64,000 nucleotides of DNA from Metopolophium dirhodum (lineage: Eukaryota > Arthropoda > Insecta > Hemiptera > Aphididae). Made by a program: the position numbers and the translations under genes. Positions 1 to 10,879 of this stretch are shown piece after piece. The stretch spans positions 33,022,447 to 33,086,446 of the forward strand of contig NC_083564.1 in assembly GCF_019925205.1 (NCBI RefSeq). The letters are read 5' to 3'. Below the pieces are notes generated by a model. The model was not told where the DNA came from. It made no database searches and was given only the letters and a program-made list of their open reading frames with translations. Position 1 is the stretch's first letter. Each line of letters opens with the position of its first letter.

Positions 1-29
1 TTGTAAATTAATTAGATACCAAAAAAATA

Positions 30-1100
30 TAACTTCTCAAACACTGTGTCTATTGACACTGCCGGGAGAATGTCTATAAACTTACGGACCAGTTTGTATA
101 GTTAAATTTGACATGCGAACTATAATTGAAATAGAAAACCAGAATAGGTGCATAGCAGTTGACAAAGATTTCTGTAAAAGAACATACGATTTATCAATAT
201 ACCGTATAGGTACTGATAATACTGATAGTACTAGATAATACTATAATATATAAGTTCTATGGATTTATCATAATAAACAATATATTTTATAATATCTATG
301 GCAATCGTCAATTGTCGAAATTCGTCGGCGACGGTTAACAATTCTAATAATTTCAGCAAATACTATTGTATTATAAATATAATATATTGTATATTTTGAT
401 TTCAGTGAACAAAAAAATAATAAGCCACTAATATAAGCGGACAGTTCGTTAAACCGTACATATTATAATGTAAGTTTTAATACAAACTCGCAAATTTCAT
501 TATGATTAGGTTATTTTCATAAAGTATTTCGATACTTTCAAGTTTCAGTTCATCGGAGTGAGATGATTAGATGGAGATGGATGAAGATAGCTGTTTCTTC
601 GGCGATGGCGGCACTCTAGCTACGTTTCACCGGAAGAGTAGATGTTTACGAGTAAGTTTGTTTTCATATTATTACCTACTATTTTACATTTACTTTTTAG
701 ACTTAAATTAAATATTTAATGCCACGGACAATCTGTTAACTACGTGACGTAGAAGCATTTATAAGTTTAATCCCAATAGCGCAATGTATAAAATACGCGA
801 GACCGTCTTCGTTTCACCACGTCAAGTTTAATACGCACCTTTTTGCATGTTATACTATACGCCGGGTATCACCTTAGGTTTGCGCGAAGTATTTAAAACA
901 CTATAATGTTATTAATCTTTATATTTTATATTTTTATATACATAAATACATTATACACCTCATATATTTTATTAGCATACTTACACCTTTTTTAGTGTAG
1001 TTTATACCCTAGATGGCTATAGATATAGGTATTAAATGTCTTGCAATTATATTGTATTTTACTAAAATTATTAATTTCATTATAATATAATATAACAATA
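30..1100 (+). repeat. Dispersed promoter-like unit, copy A
   Basis: This stretch is clearly homologous, with many substitutions and small indels, to 50735-51740 (unit E). Shared landmarks in order are the opening CACTGTGTCTA (42-52), CTATGGCAA (295-303), a GC-richer block ending in TTTCACCGGAAGAG with a splice-donor-like GAGTAAGTTTG (about 626-661), ACGGACAATCTGTTAA (724-739), the TATA-like TATAAAATACGCGAG (786-800) and ACCTTAGGTTTGCGC (871-885). The order of a GC-rich exon-like block, a GTAAGT donor and then a TATA-like site is kept in unit E and partly in B. No long open reading frame is conserved between copies. It could be a duplicated promoter and first exon, or a transposable element carrying one. 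Confidence 0.6.
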
Positions 1101-2470
1101 CACTCTAAATTAAATTAGTTGTTATCAAGACAGACAGTCTTAAAACAAACTCTTTTCTGGGCGTTTTCAAAACGTATTATGCTTAAAAAAAATTGCACAG
1201 TTGTCGTAGCAGTCAGTTGCTAGATCAACCCGTGTGACATCAAATAGGAATTATTCTTGTTTTTTTAAATAGTTTTTTCGAAAAATATATGTAACATGTA
1301 TAACTCATACAATTATGAATTTATAGTTAATGGAAATGCGGATGTTTATACTTCATAGATATTTTTCTAGTCAATAATCGTGTAAATAATTTGATTAAAC
1401 AATAAGGTACTTACCTACTCATCACTAGTATCAATTTTATTATATTACGTGTAAAATCACCAACACAAGGTGCAGACTGCGTTTAGAAAATTAAAAACAT
1501 AAAATAAAATATAAAATAATGTTGTAGTAGAAGCTGGAAACTGTAGTTTATTTTAATTTATAATCCAATTAATGTAACCGAGAATGTAACTATTAAATTC
1601 ATCATTGAATGATTATTCAGAGAGCACTTTGGGATAAATGTAAATTAAATTAAAAACAATTAAAAATTTAAAAAACATTTTGTGAAAGGAACAAGATTAC
1701 TGCTAATATTTAAGTCTTAATTATTATTAACAAATAAATACAAATAATAGATATTTTAATAGCTTTTTACTATAAACATTCAGTGTAAATATAGTTTCTG
1801 ATCGACTTACCAATATGTAATAAACCTATATGTAATAAAATAATTATTCATATCAAATAATCCTAACAATTTAATGGAAGGATCCTCATAAATTGATCTT
1901 ACAGCAGCCTTAAAACACCAAAAATACATTTGTACATCATTTACAAAATTTTAGTTCCCTATTATGGTGTAGGTATTAATACAAACAATAAATTGCTATT
2001 CGAAAACACAATTTCGTATACCTATTATTATTTATTAAATACCTACAATTAAATTAAACTGAAAATAAACATATGATTACATATTGAGTGCCTATAATAT
2101 AATATTATATATGAAAATTGAATTTTTATTACGAATACTTATCGTTTACACAGACCACAAGAAAAAATAATTAAAAATATTAAAAAAAAAAACACACACA
2201 TCATTGTAAAAATATAGTTGGTATTATAGTATTTGATGAATTTACTGTATACGTTTATGGCTTTATGTTAACCCTAAATTCCAGTAATCACGTTTTTATT
2301 TAATAATTCATAAAATACAATGTGCTCTTATAAAAATATTCTTGTGCTTCTGATATCTATTCACCACCTTAATCAATAATTAAATTGATAAACGAAAATA
2401 ATAATTTAAATAATACCTATATCATATTATTATAATTCAAATTCAAAATTATAAACTATTTTGGTTTATT
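1101..2470. other. AT-rich intergenic DNA with a short transposon-end fragment
   Basis: No coding exon was seen. Positions 2135-2210 (ACTTATCGTTTACACAGACC and the A-rich stretch after it, ending in CATCATTGTAAAA) match the right end of the GATTCTGAG-type transposon at about 5400-5485, so this is a solo fragment of that family. The rest is AT-rich sequence without recognisable structure. Confidence 0.45.
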
Positions 2471-2479
2471 GTCATATCA

Positions 2480-3010
2480 AATTTCAATGAACAAATTGGT
2501 CCTTAACACAGAACTCTTTGATATAAAAAGTTGCATTATATTATATCCGTGGATTCATCATATTGACGGACCTAGTATAATATCCATCATTTATTTATTT
2601 AATCTATGGCAAATCTCAAAGTCGTTGCAGAAGACACAGTCGATTAAAAATTCTAAAATTTCAATAAGCAAAGAAGATATGAGCAAAAAACTTACTGCGT
2701 TTCGTATAATTTTATTTTTCATAAATCACAATATTCTAAGTTCTGGCTGTATTCTGGAGCGTTTCCTCATGGGCGTCGCAGTTCACACACGTCACGGATT
2801 CCGCCGAAGGATTCGATAATTAAAGTAAGTTTGTTTTTATATTCTTTTGGTTCTTAAATTTACTTTTAAGACTTAAAACAAATATTTAATGTCACGAAAA
2901 ATGTGCTATCCAAGTGTTGTAGGCGCATATTTTAGTTCCGGACTAGAAATGTATAAAATACGCGAGATATAAACGCCGTCGTCGTTTTTCCAGTCCCTGT
3001 TTGTAGAATA
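2480..3010 (+). repeat. Dispersed promoter-like unit, copy B
   Basis: This copy shares the landmark order of unit A in a more diverged form: GTGGATTCATCATATTGACG (2549), AATCTATGGCAAA (2600), a GC-richer block with CCGCCGAAGG followed by AAAGTAAGTTTGT (2800-2835), TAAAACAAATATTTAATGTC, and the same TATAAAATACGCGAG (2952-2966). A 116-codon open frame (2469-2819) runs through it. The frame is not kept in the other copies, so I do not call it a gene. Confidence 0.5.
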
Positions 3011-3660
3011 ATTATAATTAATAGGTGCATACCTATACAAGGTACTTAATATAAATATATAAATACTTTGGTTTAATTTATAGAAATATATGTTATGACT
3101 TATAACTGATAATAGTCATAAGATACAATTTTAATTAATAACTGGTAATTTTTTTTCCAAATACAACGTTATAAGTTATAGGTAACTATTAATTTAGTGT
3201 CACATACTTAACTTCTATTGTTCACCTAATATCTATATTCTATATCATAGGGATTAGGGATGTATAACAATGTACACATAAAAGTATATTCACGGAATGG
3301 TCAACTGCCTATCCTGACGTGTGCGCACTTATGAATAACATACCTACTCATATACTCGTATAGGTATATAAATAGTGTAATACTACATACACGAATGTGT
3401 TACCTATTATGTCCCTAAAAGTTCAACAGTTATTATTATTTTTATTTATTTTTTACATATAGGTAGGTACATTACAAGACTCTAATTAAAATCACATTTT
3501 TTTTTTATTTTTTTGAACACAATGTTTAAAAATTATTAATTAATATATAATTTATTGGTATAGTACTAAATAAATTAATGAAATAAAACAAACACAACTA
3601 CTATAATTATTAGTAATAATAATATATCCACGTATAAATTATTAAAATACAAAACGAACA
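3011..3660. other. AT-rich intergenic DNA
   Basis: No gene or clear repeat unit was seen. It contains TAGGTACCTA-type motifs and poly-T runs only. Confidence 0.5.
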
Positions 3661-4059
3661 AACGAAAAACGATTCTGAGCAAAGATATCGTTAACTAATA
3701 AATAATATTGAGATTTAAGTAATTTATTTTTTCTGTAAAAAATCGGTATAAATATGAATTATAAATATTTTTTTATTTTCATACCATGACGCGTGTGTGA
3801 AAAATTGTTTATATTAAGTGTTTAAAATGTTAGATTTCGGTTCGGCTGATTGTCCACCCCCTCACTCTTCCGCATCAATACATCAGAAATTATTATTTAT
3901 ATTATTTAAATATAAACTGCATTTTCTGAATTTTCTAAAACATTGCTTTCCAAGTGAAGAATTCGTTTCATATATTATCAACGAATTGAAAAATGAAATT
4001 AGAACATTTATATGGGATAAAGTCAATTTTATAAAAACTTATTAGAAAAAAAGGTGGAT

Positions 4060-5530
4060 AAGTGGATGTCGCTCTGCTGTACGGTAGGTTACAAGTGGGT
4101 CACTGTAATGGATGGTGTTAAATTTGAATTCAATGATATAATATCATTGTATAAGAAAAACGAATCTGAGCGAAAACGGTCAGTCACCCTATGATATTAC
4201 CAAGTATATTTGATGATATTATTGTGAATAAAGTAATTTATATATAACCTATTAACGTGGAGCCTTGTTTTAAATTTTCAATCCTTAGCCATAAAAGTTA
4301 AACATTTTATAAATTTTTAACAACAAAATAATTAATAAATTATAAATTTGATAAATGTTGTCAAAATTTGAACTTTAAATGCTTATAAAAAAAAATTGTG
4401 CAAATGTATTTTTAATATTTTTCAACTGCTATTAAAACGATATATCAGGAGTCTAATATTAAATTTTCACGCTTTTTTACCCAACAAATAAAAATTTATT
4501 GATATTTATAGAAAAAAAAACTAAAAAAATTGAAAACTGACAATGTCCGTAAACAGCTCAAATAGAGTCAAAATATTTTCAAAATTGTATGGTGTATAGA
4601 AAATGCTAATATAAACATTCAGTGAAATTTTCAAGTATCTACAGTCATTCGTTTTTTAATTACAATAAAATAAAAAAATCGTTACATGAGAAATCGAGTA
4701 AATATCAAATGTTGTAAAAATATAAATTTCAGACGCTCATAAAAATTTAATTTAAGTTTCTTCTAGACATTTTTTTTTTGATAAAGGTAGACAAACTTAT
4801 GAGTAATCTTATATTACATTTTCAAATCTTAGATTTAAAAAGAAAAATTTTTATGAATTCTCATCAAAATAATTTGCTATTTTTCGTGATTTTTCCGTAT
4901 TTTGTCAAAATTTGAACTTTAAATGCTTATAATTAAAAACTGTGACTAAGGATTTTTAATTTTTTTCATCTGCCTTTGAAACAATAAACTAGGAGCCTTC
5001 TATTAAATTTTCAAGCTTTTTTACTCAATAGATAAAATTTTATTGATATTTATAGAAAAAAAAACTAAAAAAATTGAAAACTGACAATGGCTGTAAACAG
5101 CTCAAAAAGAGTCAAAATATTTGGAAAATTTTATGGTGTATAGAAAATGCTAATATAAACAACCAGTGAAAATTTCATGCATCTACGGTCATTTATTTTA
5201 GAGTTACACCAATAACCAAAATCGATTTTGTTAAAAATCGATTTTGCGTAAAAATTCCCGTTTTTCCTTAATTTTTCTTTTGTTTTTCACATCGCTTTTG
5301 AAAACTACTGGGAAATTAAAATTTTGACCTCCCCAATGCACCAACGATATTCACTTTCCCATCGAACAAGATACTGAAGTCGAAAATCGAAGCATTATTT
5401 CGACTACTTATCGTGTACACAGACACAAAAATAAAAAAATAAAAAAATAAAAAAATAAAAAAAAAAACACACATCATTGTAAAATCAATACATTCATCGT
5501 TTCACTCAGAATCTAAAAAAAATTAAATAC
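4060..5530 (+). mobile_element. Nonautonomous DNA transposon with GATTCTGAG-type ends (plus copy)
   Basis: The left end reads AATCTGAGCGAAAACGG near 4160. The right end, read on the opposite strand from about 5515, is AGATTCTGAGTGAAACGATG, so the two ends form an imperfect terminal inverted repeat. The interior has internally repeated blocks: AAAACTGACAATG occurs at about 4529 and 5078, and TTGAACTTTAAATGCTTATAA at about 4368 and 4914. There is no coding capacity. The interior matches 28120-28935 in inverted orientation, including the block near 5180-5220 that reappears as its complement near 28140-28190. A second start-like sequence (ATTCTGAGCAAAGATATCG) at 3670 is probably another fragment of the same family. 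The autonomous source is not visible here. Confidence 0.65.
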
Positions 5531-5540
5531 AATTAAATAA

Positions 5541-5955
5541 AGGTAATTTTTCTTCTTATATTTCTATTTTTTTACGCACCCATTATGTTCGATACTATAA
5601 CTTCAGTCTTCAGTTATAGAAAACAACACTTACCAATATGGAATTACTGTCGAATTTTTTTATTTTAAAATATTAAATAGCATCTGATCGACTGATGTGC
5701 TATAATGAAACTCAAAATATAACGAATACACTACCTATACACTTATCTAAATTCTATTTTATATTCGTTTAAATTGGACTTTTAATTTTTCTGGACATTT
5801 TATTAAGCTACGAATTTATTTAGGTAATACATATTAATTAATGGGTATTTCTTAATTTTTTTATTATTTTATTCGAAACATTATTTTTAAATATTGGGAT
5901 CAATAAAACTATTTTTATTCAATTACTATTTTATATCAATTAGAATTTGTTAATA
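5541..5955. other. AT-rich intergenic DNA
   Basis: No gene or repeat could be supported in this stretch. Confidence 0.5.
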
Positions 5956-5959
5956 GTAA

Positions 5960-6560
5960 TAAATGAATAACCAAGTAATAAATGAATGGTTACCAAGTAA
6001 AAAAAACCGTTATCTATATTACAAATTTGAATTCAATTTACCGAATTTGCGTCTAGTACAAACAAATAAATGTTTTTTTGAAGATAATGTAAAAATATCC
6101 ATCATCCATCGGTTAGGACCATATATATATTTTCTATGATTAGGACGGTGAGGTTATAATTATAAATAATCTATGGCAAATGACAATCGTCTGAGACGAA
6201 CAGCGATTCCAATACGTACTCACATATTTTGTTCCATTCTGGTTATTAAACTAGGTGCCTATTTTTATAAATGTCATTAATCTCAATACTTCCAGACTGA
6301 ACTTTTGGATCGGACATATGAAGACGCGCGCTGCATTTTCCATGGCGGAGATGCACAGCTCTGACGCTAGACAATATTATACACTCGAAGGGAACGCGTT
6401 TCGCCGGAAGAATAAATAATTACGTAAATCTTGTCCTTCTATTCTGTTGAAGTGGTAGACCTAATGTAAATATTTATTGTCAGACAAACTTATATAACCG
6501 CTAGACGTAGAGTAATTTTTAAAATCCAGTTTTTATAGGTGTGCAAACATTATGAAAAAT
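5960..6560 (+). repeat. Dispersed promoter-like unit, copy C
   Basis: This copy is homologous to 49895-50520 (unit D). Shared pieces are CCAAGTAATAAATGAATGG (5972), CATCGGTTAGG, TAATCTATGGCAAATGA (6166), ATCGTCTGAGAC (6187), CGATTCCAATACGTACTC, CCATTCTGGTTATTA, TTTTGGATCGGA (6302) and TTCGCCGGAAGAATAAAT (6398). It carries the same CGGAAGA core as units A and E but lacks the TATAAAATACGCGAG site, which suggests two subfamilies, A/B/E and C/D. Confidence 0.55.
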
Positions 6561-7315
6561 ACCTTAAATTATAATACTGGGAATAATATATCATAAGCAG
6601 ACTGAAATGTGTGAGCGTTTCAGTGTTTCGAAGACTAAGTTTCGTAGGAGATTTTGATTCCGTCACGGGGTATGTATTTTCTTATTTTTCAGTAGGTTTC
6701 TTTTTATTATTGTTAATTGATCAGGGGATGAATTGCCCGAAACTTTTCAATTATTTGTATTGTAATTATACTGGTATAACACTATTCCGGCTATCAATAA
6801 AGTCGTGTTCAAAATTAGAAAATTGGTCAGGTATGATATTTTATTAACTAATTCTTTCGAGTAGGGAATTAGCTCAATGATATTTAAATATTTTCACCGA
6901 TAATCAAGTACGACGACTTGTAGGTAACTAGAGACTGAGTGAATATGAATTAGGAAGTGTCTGATATGGCGGAAATAAGGAAATGGGTCAATAGGATTTC
7001 AGAATGCTTGGTGTATGAAACAGAAAGATGAAAAAGAATTGTAAGGTTAGGGTAGGTAAGACTGAAGAAGAGATGGATAGACAGAATACCGATCATATGG
7101 AGGTGTGGAATGAGAGTGGCTGAACCTGTATATAGCTGTGAGAGACGGGGGAAGAAAAAGTGTAAAGGTAGAATAGTTATGTTAACAATGCCGAATACGT
7201 AGGAAAGAATCTTGAATTGCAAAGGCCACTTGACTCTTTGGCTGAAACTACCGTTATCAGTTGATATAGGTTTACGACCTTGACTTATAGGATAGAATAA
7301 AAATACCTGTTGCTG
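6561..7315. other. Intergenic DNA, no supported gene
   Basis: Short open frames exist (6611-6847 plus, 6950-7222 minus), but they lack recognisable domains or coding-like composition. The purine-rich stretch near 6955-7200 may be an old element, but I cannot name it. Confidence 0.4.
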
Positions 7316-7321
7316 GTTGTG

Positions 7322-7465
7322 ATGTCAGCGCACTATTTGTTTTCCATCTTTGATCCACGCGTAGCATACCAAATGTACGATTAAGAAAACACTAAAATGA
7401 TTGTGCGTGGGTCAGAGAGAGAAATAAATGGTGCGCTAAAAGTCTGACATCCTCTTAAGTGTTAT
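7322..7465. mobile_element. MITE-like element with GATGTCAGCGCAC ends
   Basis: The left end GATGTCAGCGCACTA (7322) is mirrored at the right by GTGCGCTAAAAGTCTGACATC (about 7431-7451). Together they give imperfect inverted ends around about 130 bp of noncoding DNA. The same end, GAGGATGTCAGCGCACTATA, occurs again at about 42740 inside the large OLA1 intron, so it belongs to a dispersed family. Confidence 0.5.
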
Positions 7466-7501
7466 CAAGTTGAAGAAGCAGTTGATTGTTGACATTTTGA
7501 C

Positions 7502-7693
7502 ATCTAAAGGTAAGATTATTATCTAGGCAACCTCGTGGGCTTTTTATTATATTTTAATTTTAACGCGAGTTATGAGTATTTTAAAATTGTTAATTTTTTA
7601 TACATTTTAAAATAAGTACTCATAACTTGCTTTAAAATTAAAATATAATAAAAATCCCATGAGGTTGCCTAGATAATAATCTTACCTTTAGAT
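7502..7693. repeat. 192-bp fold-back (long inverted repeat)
   Basis: The left arm starts ATCTAAAGGTAAGATTATTA (7502). The right arm ends with its complement, TAATAATCTTACCTTTAGAT (7674-7693). The arms pair over about 85 bases with only a few mismatches, and the loop is short and AT-rich. Neither arm codes for protein. It may be a foldback transposon or, if transcribed, a long hairpin RNA. The flanks (GAAGCAGTTGATTGTTGACA on the left, CGGAGCTACACGTGTTTGGC on the right) may belong to the larger element that holds it. Confidence 0.75.
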
Positions 7694-7829
7694 TTTATAA
7701 GAGGTCAATTCACTCTAATTTTTAAATTAACGGAGCTACACGTGTTTGGCTGAGCGTAAGATTTGCTATGTTACGCACTTGTAAGACGGAGACAATACAC
7801 ATGCGGGTATAACGTCCTCTTCACTGTGG

Positions 7830-8900
7830 TAGGTATCATGATTGGAAGTAAAGTTGATTAGCCAGGCTTTGAATTTATTGCAATGAAATAGTGTTAAATA
7901 TTTGTCTGCATGTATGTACTAAAAACAGGCAAAATATGCACTTAAATTCAAAAAAATACTGAATGAAAAAGTTTTTATTAAAATTTTTTTAAATTAATAA
8001 ATAATAATTCAAATTGGTTTACAGAAAAAAAATTCTTTATTTACACACTTGGTAGGTAGATACCTATTTATTTTTCTAAACGGATTTTCTAAACCGAAGA
8101 AATCATGAAATCATGCAATTAATATGAACTAACCCAAAAAAAATATTATGTAAAATAAGATTTTGGCCGAATCCGGTGTAGCAAAAAAGCATGTAAATGT
8201 ATTTAATTCACAGCCCTGGTAATAAGTTATGATTTATCTGTAGTGGGAACCGGGGTACAGTGAGACGCATATTGGTAACGGTGTTGTAATATTGGGATCT
8301 CCCAAAAAAAATACGTACTAGTAGTTCAAACAAATCATAAAAGCCAACTGTAATAAATATTAATTTATGAAAAAGTATATTAAAAAGCATTTTATTATTA
8401 TAAATGAAACAAAACTATGAACTATGGACCGTAACATAATATAGGTATTTCTATATTTTTAGCTCTATAATTTCTGTTAAAATATTGGGAAAATGTATTA
8501 AGTTTAATTTAACTACAACATTCTAGTAGAGTCTGAACAAATTTGATTCCACGACTCTGATCATACAAAATTTAAATACTAAACTACGGGCCTGAAATTT
8601 AGTTTATACAGATCTAAATAATCCAAAACATATATTGCTTCAAAATATAAAAATAAAGTGTCTTGTATTCTAGTAAGTAGGTAACTATCAAAAAAAAATT
8701 TTTAAAAATCTGTACAATATACGTATATTGTAATAAATGTTCAAATGTTTACTATAGTACATTATAAAAAATTAATTAAAGTTTAATAAAATACATTATA
8801 ACATGTGTTCAAATGTACATTTCACACCACATATTTTGTTATTTCACACAGTCTCTCTTCAATTTCAAATTTTTCTTCAAATTATCTACGAAATATAAAT
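7830..8900. other. AT-rich intergenic DNA
   Basis: No coding exon, RNA gene or clear repeat was seen. Confidence 0.5.
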
Positions 8901-8904
8901 GTTT

Positions 8905-9350
8905 AGTAAATTGGAAGACTTGATTAAGTATTTAATCATTTATCTAAAAGAGATGTGCCGGGTCGCCAAATTACAATATCGAGGGGCCATGGTGCAAGTG
9001 TCGTCCATAAATATCATAACATATTATATTATATTAGAAATACAAACTTAATATTTCACTAACAGTAAATATTATAAAAAAATATTACGAGATGTACTAT
9101 ACTCATATTATATTATGATTGTATTAGTTACAAACTCTTGAATTAAGAGTTATGTTTGAGGATTTAATTAATTTCCTAAAAGGAAATGTCTCAAGGTTTC
9201 CTCAGTAGATCGAGGGACCGTAGTTAAAGTGCCGTTCACCAATAAAGTACCGAAAAAAAAAAAACGATTAATTCAAATATAGAAGGTACTTATATCATAT
9301 ACTTTTATCAAAGTATGATTGTGTTAGTCGCAGTCTTGTGTAAATGATAT
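8905..9350. repeat. Diverged tandem duplication (about 230-bp unit)
   Basis: Two to three weakly similar units follow one another. ATTTATCTAAAAGAGATGTG...GAGGGGCCATGG...GTGTCGTCCATAAATA (8938-9015) corresponds to TTTCCTAAAAGGAAATGTC...GAGGGACCGTAG...GTGCCGTTCACCAATA (9171-9244). TATGATTGTATTAGTTACAA (9114) corresponds to GTATGATTGTGTTAGTCGCA (9313). There is no coding capacity. Confidence 0.4.
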
Positions 9351-10740
9351 TGTCTTAAGTTCTCCCAATCTAATTATACAAAATACTGAAAATTAATGAA
9401 ATCACAAATATTAATACAATAGAGAGACCGTGCATTGATTAACAAATTTGTCTTAAATTTACTTTTTGCATAGAGAATATGAAGGTGGGCTGGGCTTTTA
9501 ATATCAGAGTATGGAGGACAGGGCTGGGATTTCATATAATGAATTGAAATATTTGTGGACACTGGACGACCAAAAGGGCCATCCTCCATAGCATGTTTCA
9601 ATAAGTCCAAAATAAAATTAATTGAATAAGTTATAAAGTTGACCTCCCAAGCTCGACATTATCCTGGTATTTTAAAAAAAACATGGAGCTAAAAAAAATC
9701 ATTAAAAATGTTGTTTTAAAAAAAACCTTTCATGTGCATGTGTTGTCTCCAAGTGTGTGTTGTGAGAGGATAGATGCTGATAAATCATTAATAGAGACTG
9801 CAGGTTGATCGCTTTTATGTGTTTCAAATTGTTTTCACGAGTGATCTGGATATGTCTCCACCATAGATAATAAAGATATGGATAGGACATAATGGTCTTA
9901 TCAGCGGTCTTCGAGGGGAGCAATTGAGGCCAAATAAAGTATACCTATATCGAGTATCGACTATCAATATAAAGGAGCCTCAATCTGCCTTCCCTTCAGC
10001 ATGGATTAAGGTGTCAACAATCAAAGGATCAACTTGATAATCAAACACTTAAGTTCAGCTACCTGCAACCCAGGATCTTTTTATTCTATGTTTCCTAATA
10101 AGTCATATGAAGGTTAGTTAGGTAAACCTATGGTTAGTTGAAGCTACGGTGATGATAGACGACTGTCATCACTGGTCGTGAGCTTTGCGATGATCCTTTC
10201 CTACTAACTATCAAGGTATTCGATATTGTAAACATAACAATGAAAGAAAATATTTAAATATTATTAATTTGGTTAGGTGAGGTAAGGTGAGGATAGGACA
10301 GGAAATTAGACGTTAACTAATTATCATAGTTTTTAACTCGGTCTTAAAGACTGCCAGCTAGAGTTGTACCAGTATAGTTATTAAAAACTTAAATATAGCC
10401 AACATTAATTAATGATTTTTTTACCACAACAAATTATAAAATGTAGATAGATATTTGACTATGTTTTTATTTGCATTTACACTTTATAGTTCGTAATTTA
10501 ATACTGACTGTGGACCCAGCCAAACACAATATTATTTTAAATTAAACATTATTTTCCGTACAGTTCTTTGCATCCTTTATAAATTACATTCATTTTTATA
10601 CATTTTCTTATACATATATTACGGTGATATACCTCTGATCATAATAATTGTTCGTATTATTATAATGTAAACAATACCTAGTTTTTGGATTGTAGTTAAC
10701 ATGTATTGCAGTATTTAGCTTCCATCGTATTCTTTTGGTT
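9351..10740. other. Intergenic DNA, no supported gene
   Basis: Only short unsupported frames occur (for example 9374-9610 and 9702-9923 minus). No RNA gene or clear repeat was recognised. Confidence 0.45.
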
Positions 10741-10879
10741 AGTGTTATTTCACCCAGGTTTCTCAAACAATTTTTTTTTTCGATTCATTGAACTCCAGTA
10801 GATTTTTTTGTATAAATATTTTTCGATAATAACTGGCTATACCTGGGAGTACCTGTGTACATACTATATGATTTGAAAA

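Noticed and set aside
2469..2819. 116-codon open frame on the plus strand
   Set aside because: It lies in promoter-like unit B. The frame is not kept in units A, C, D or E, and no domain is recognisable.
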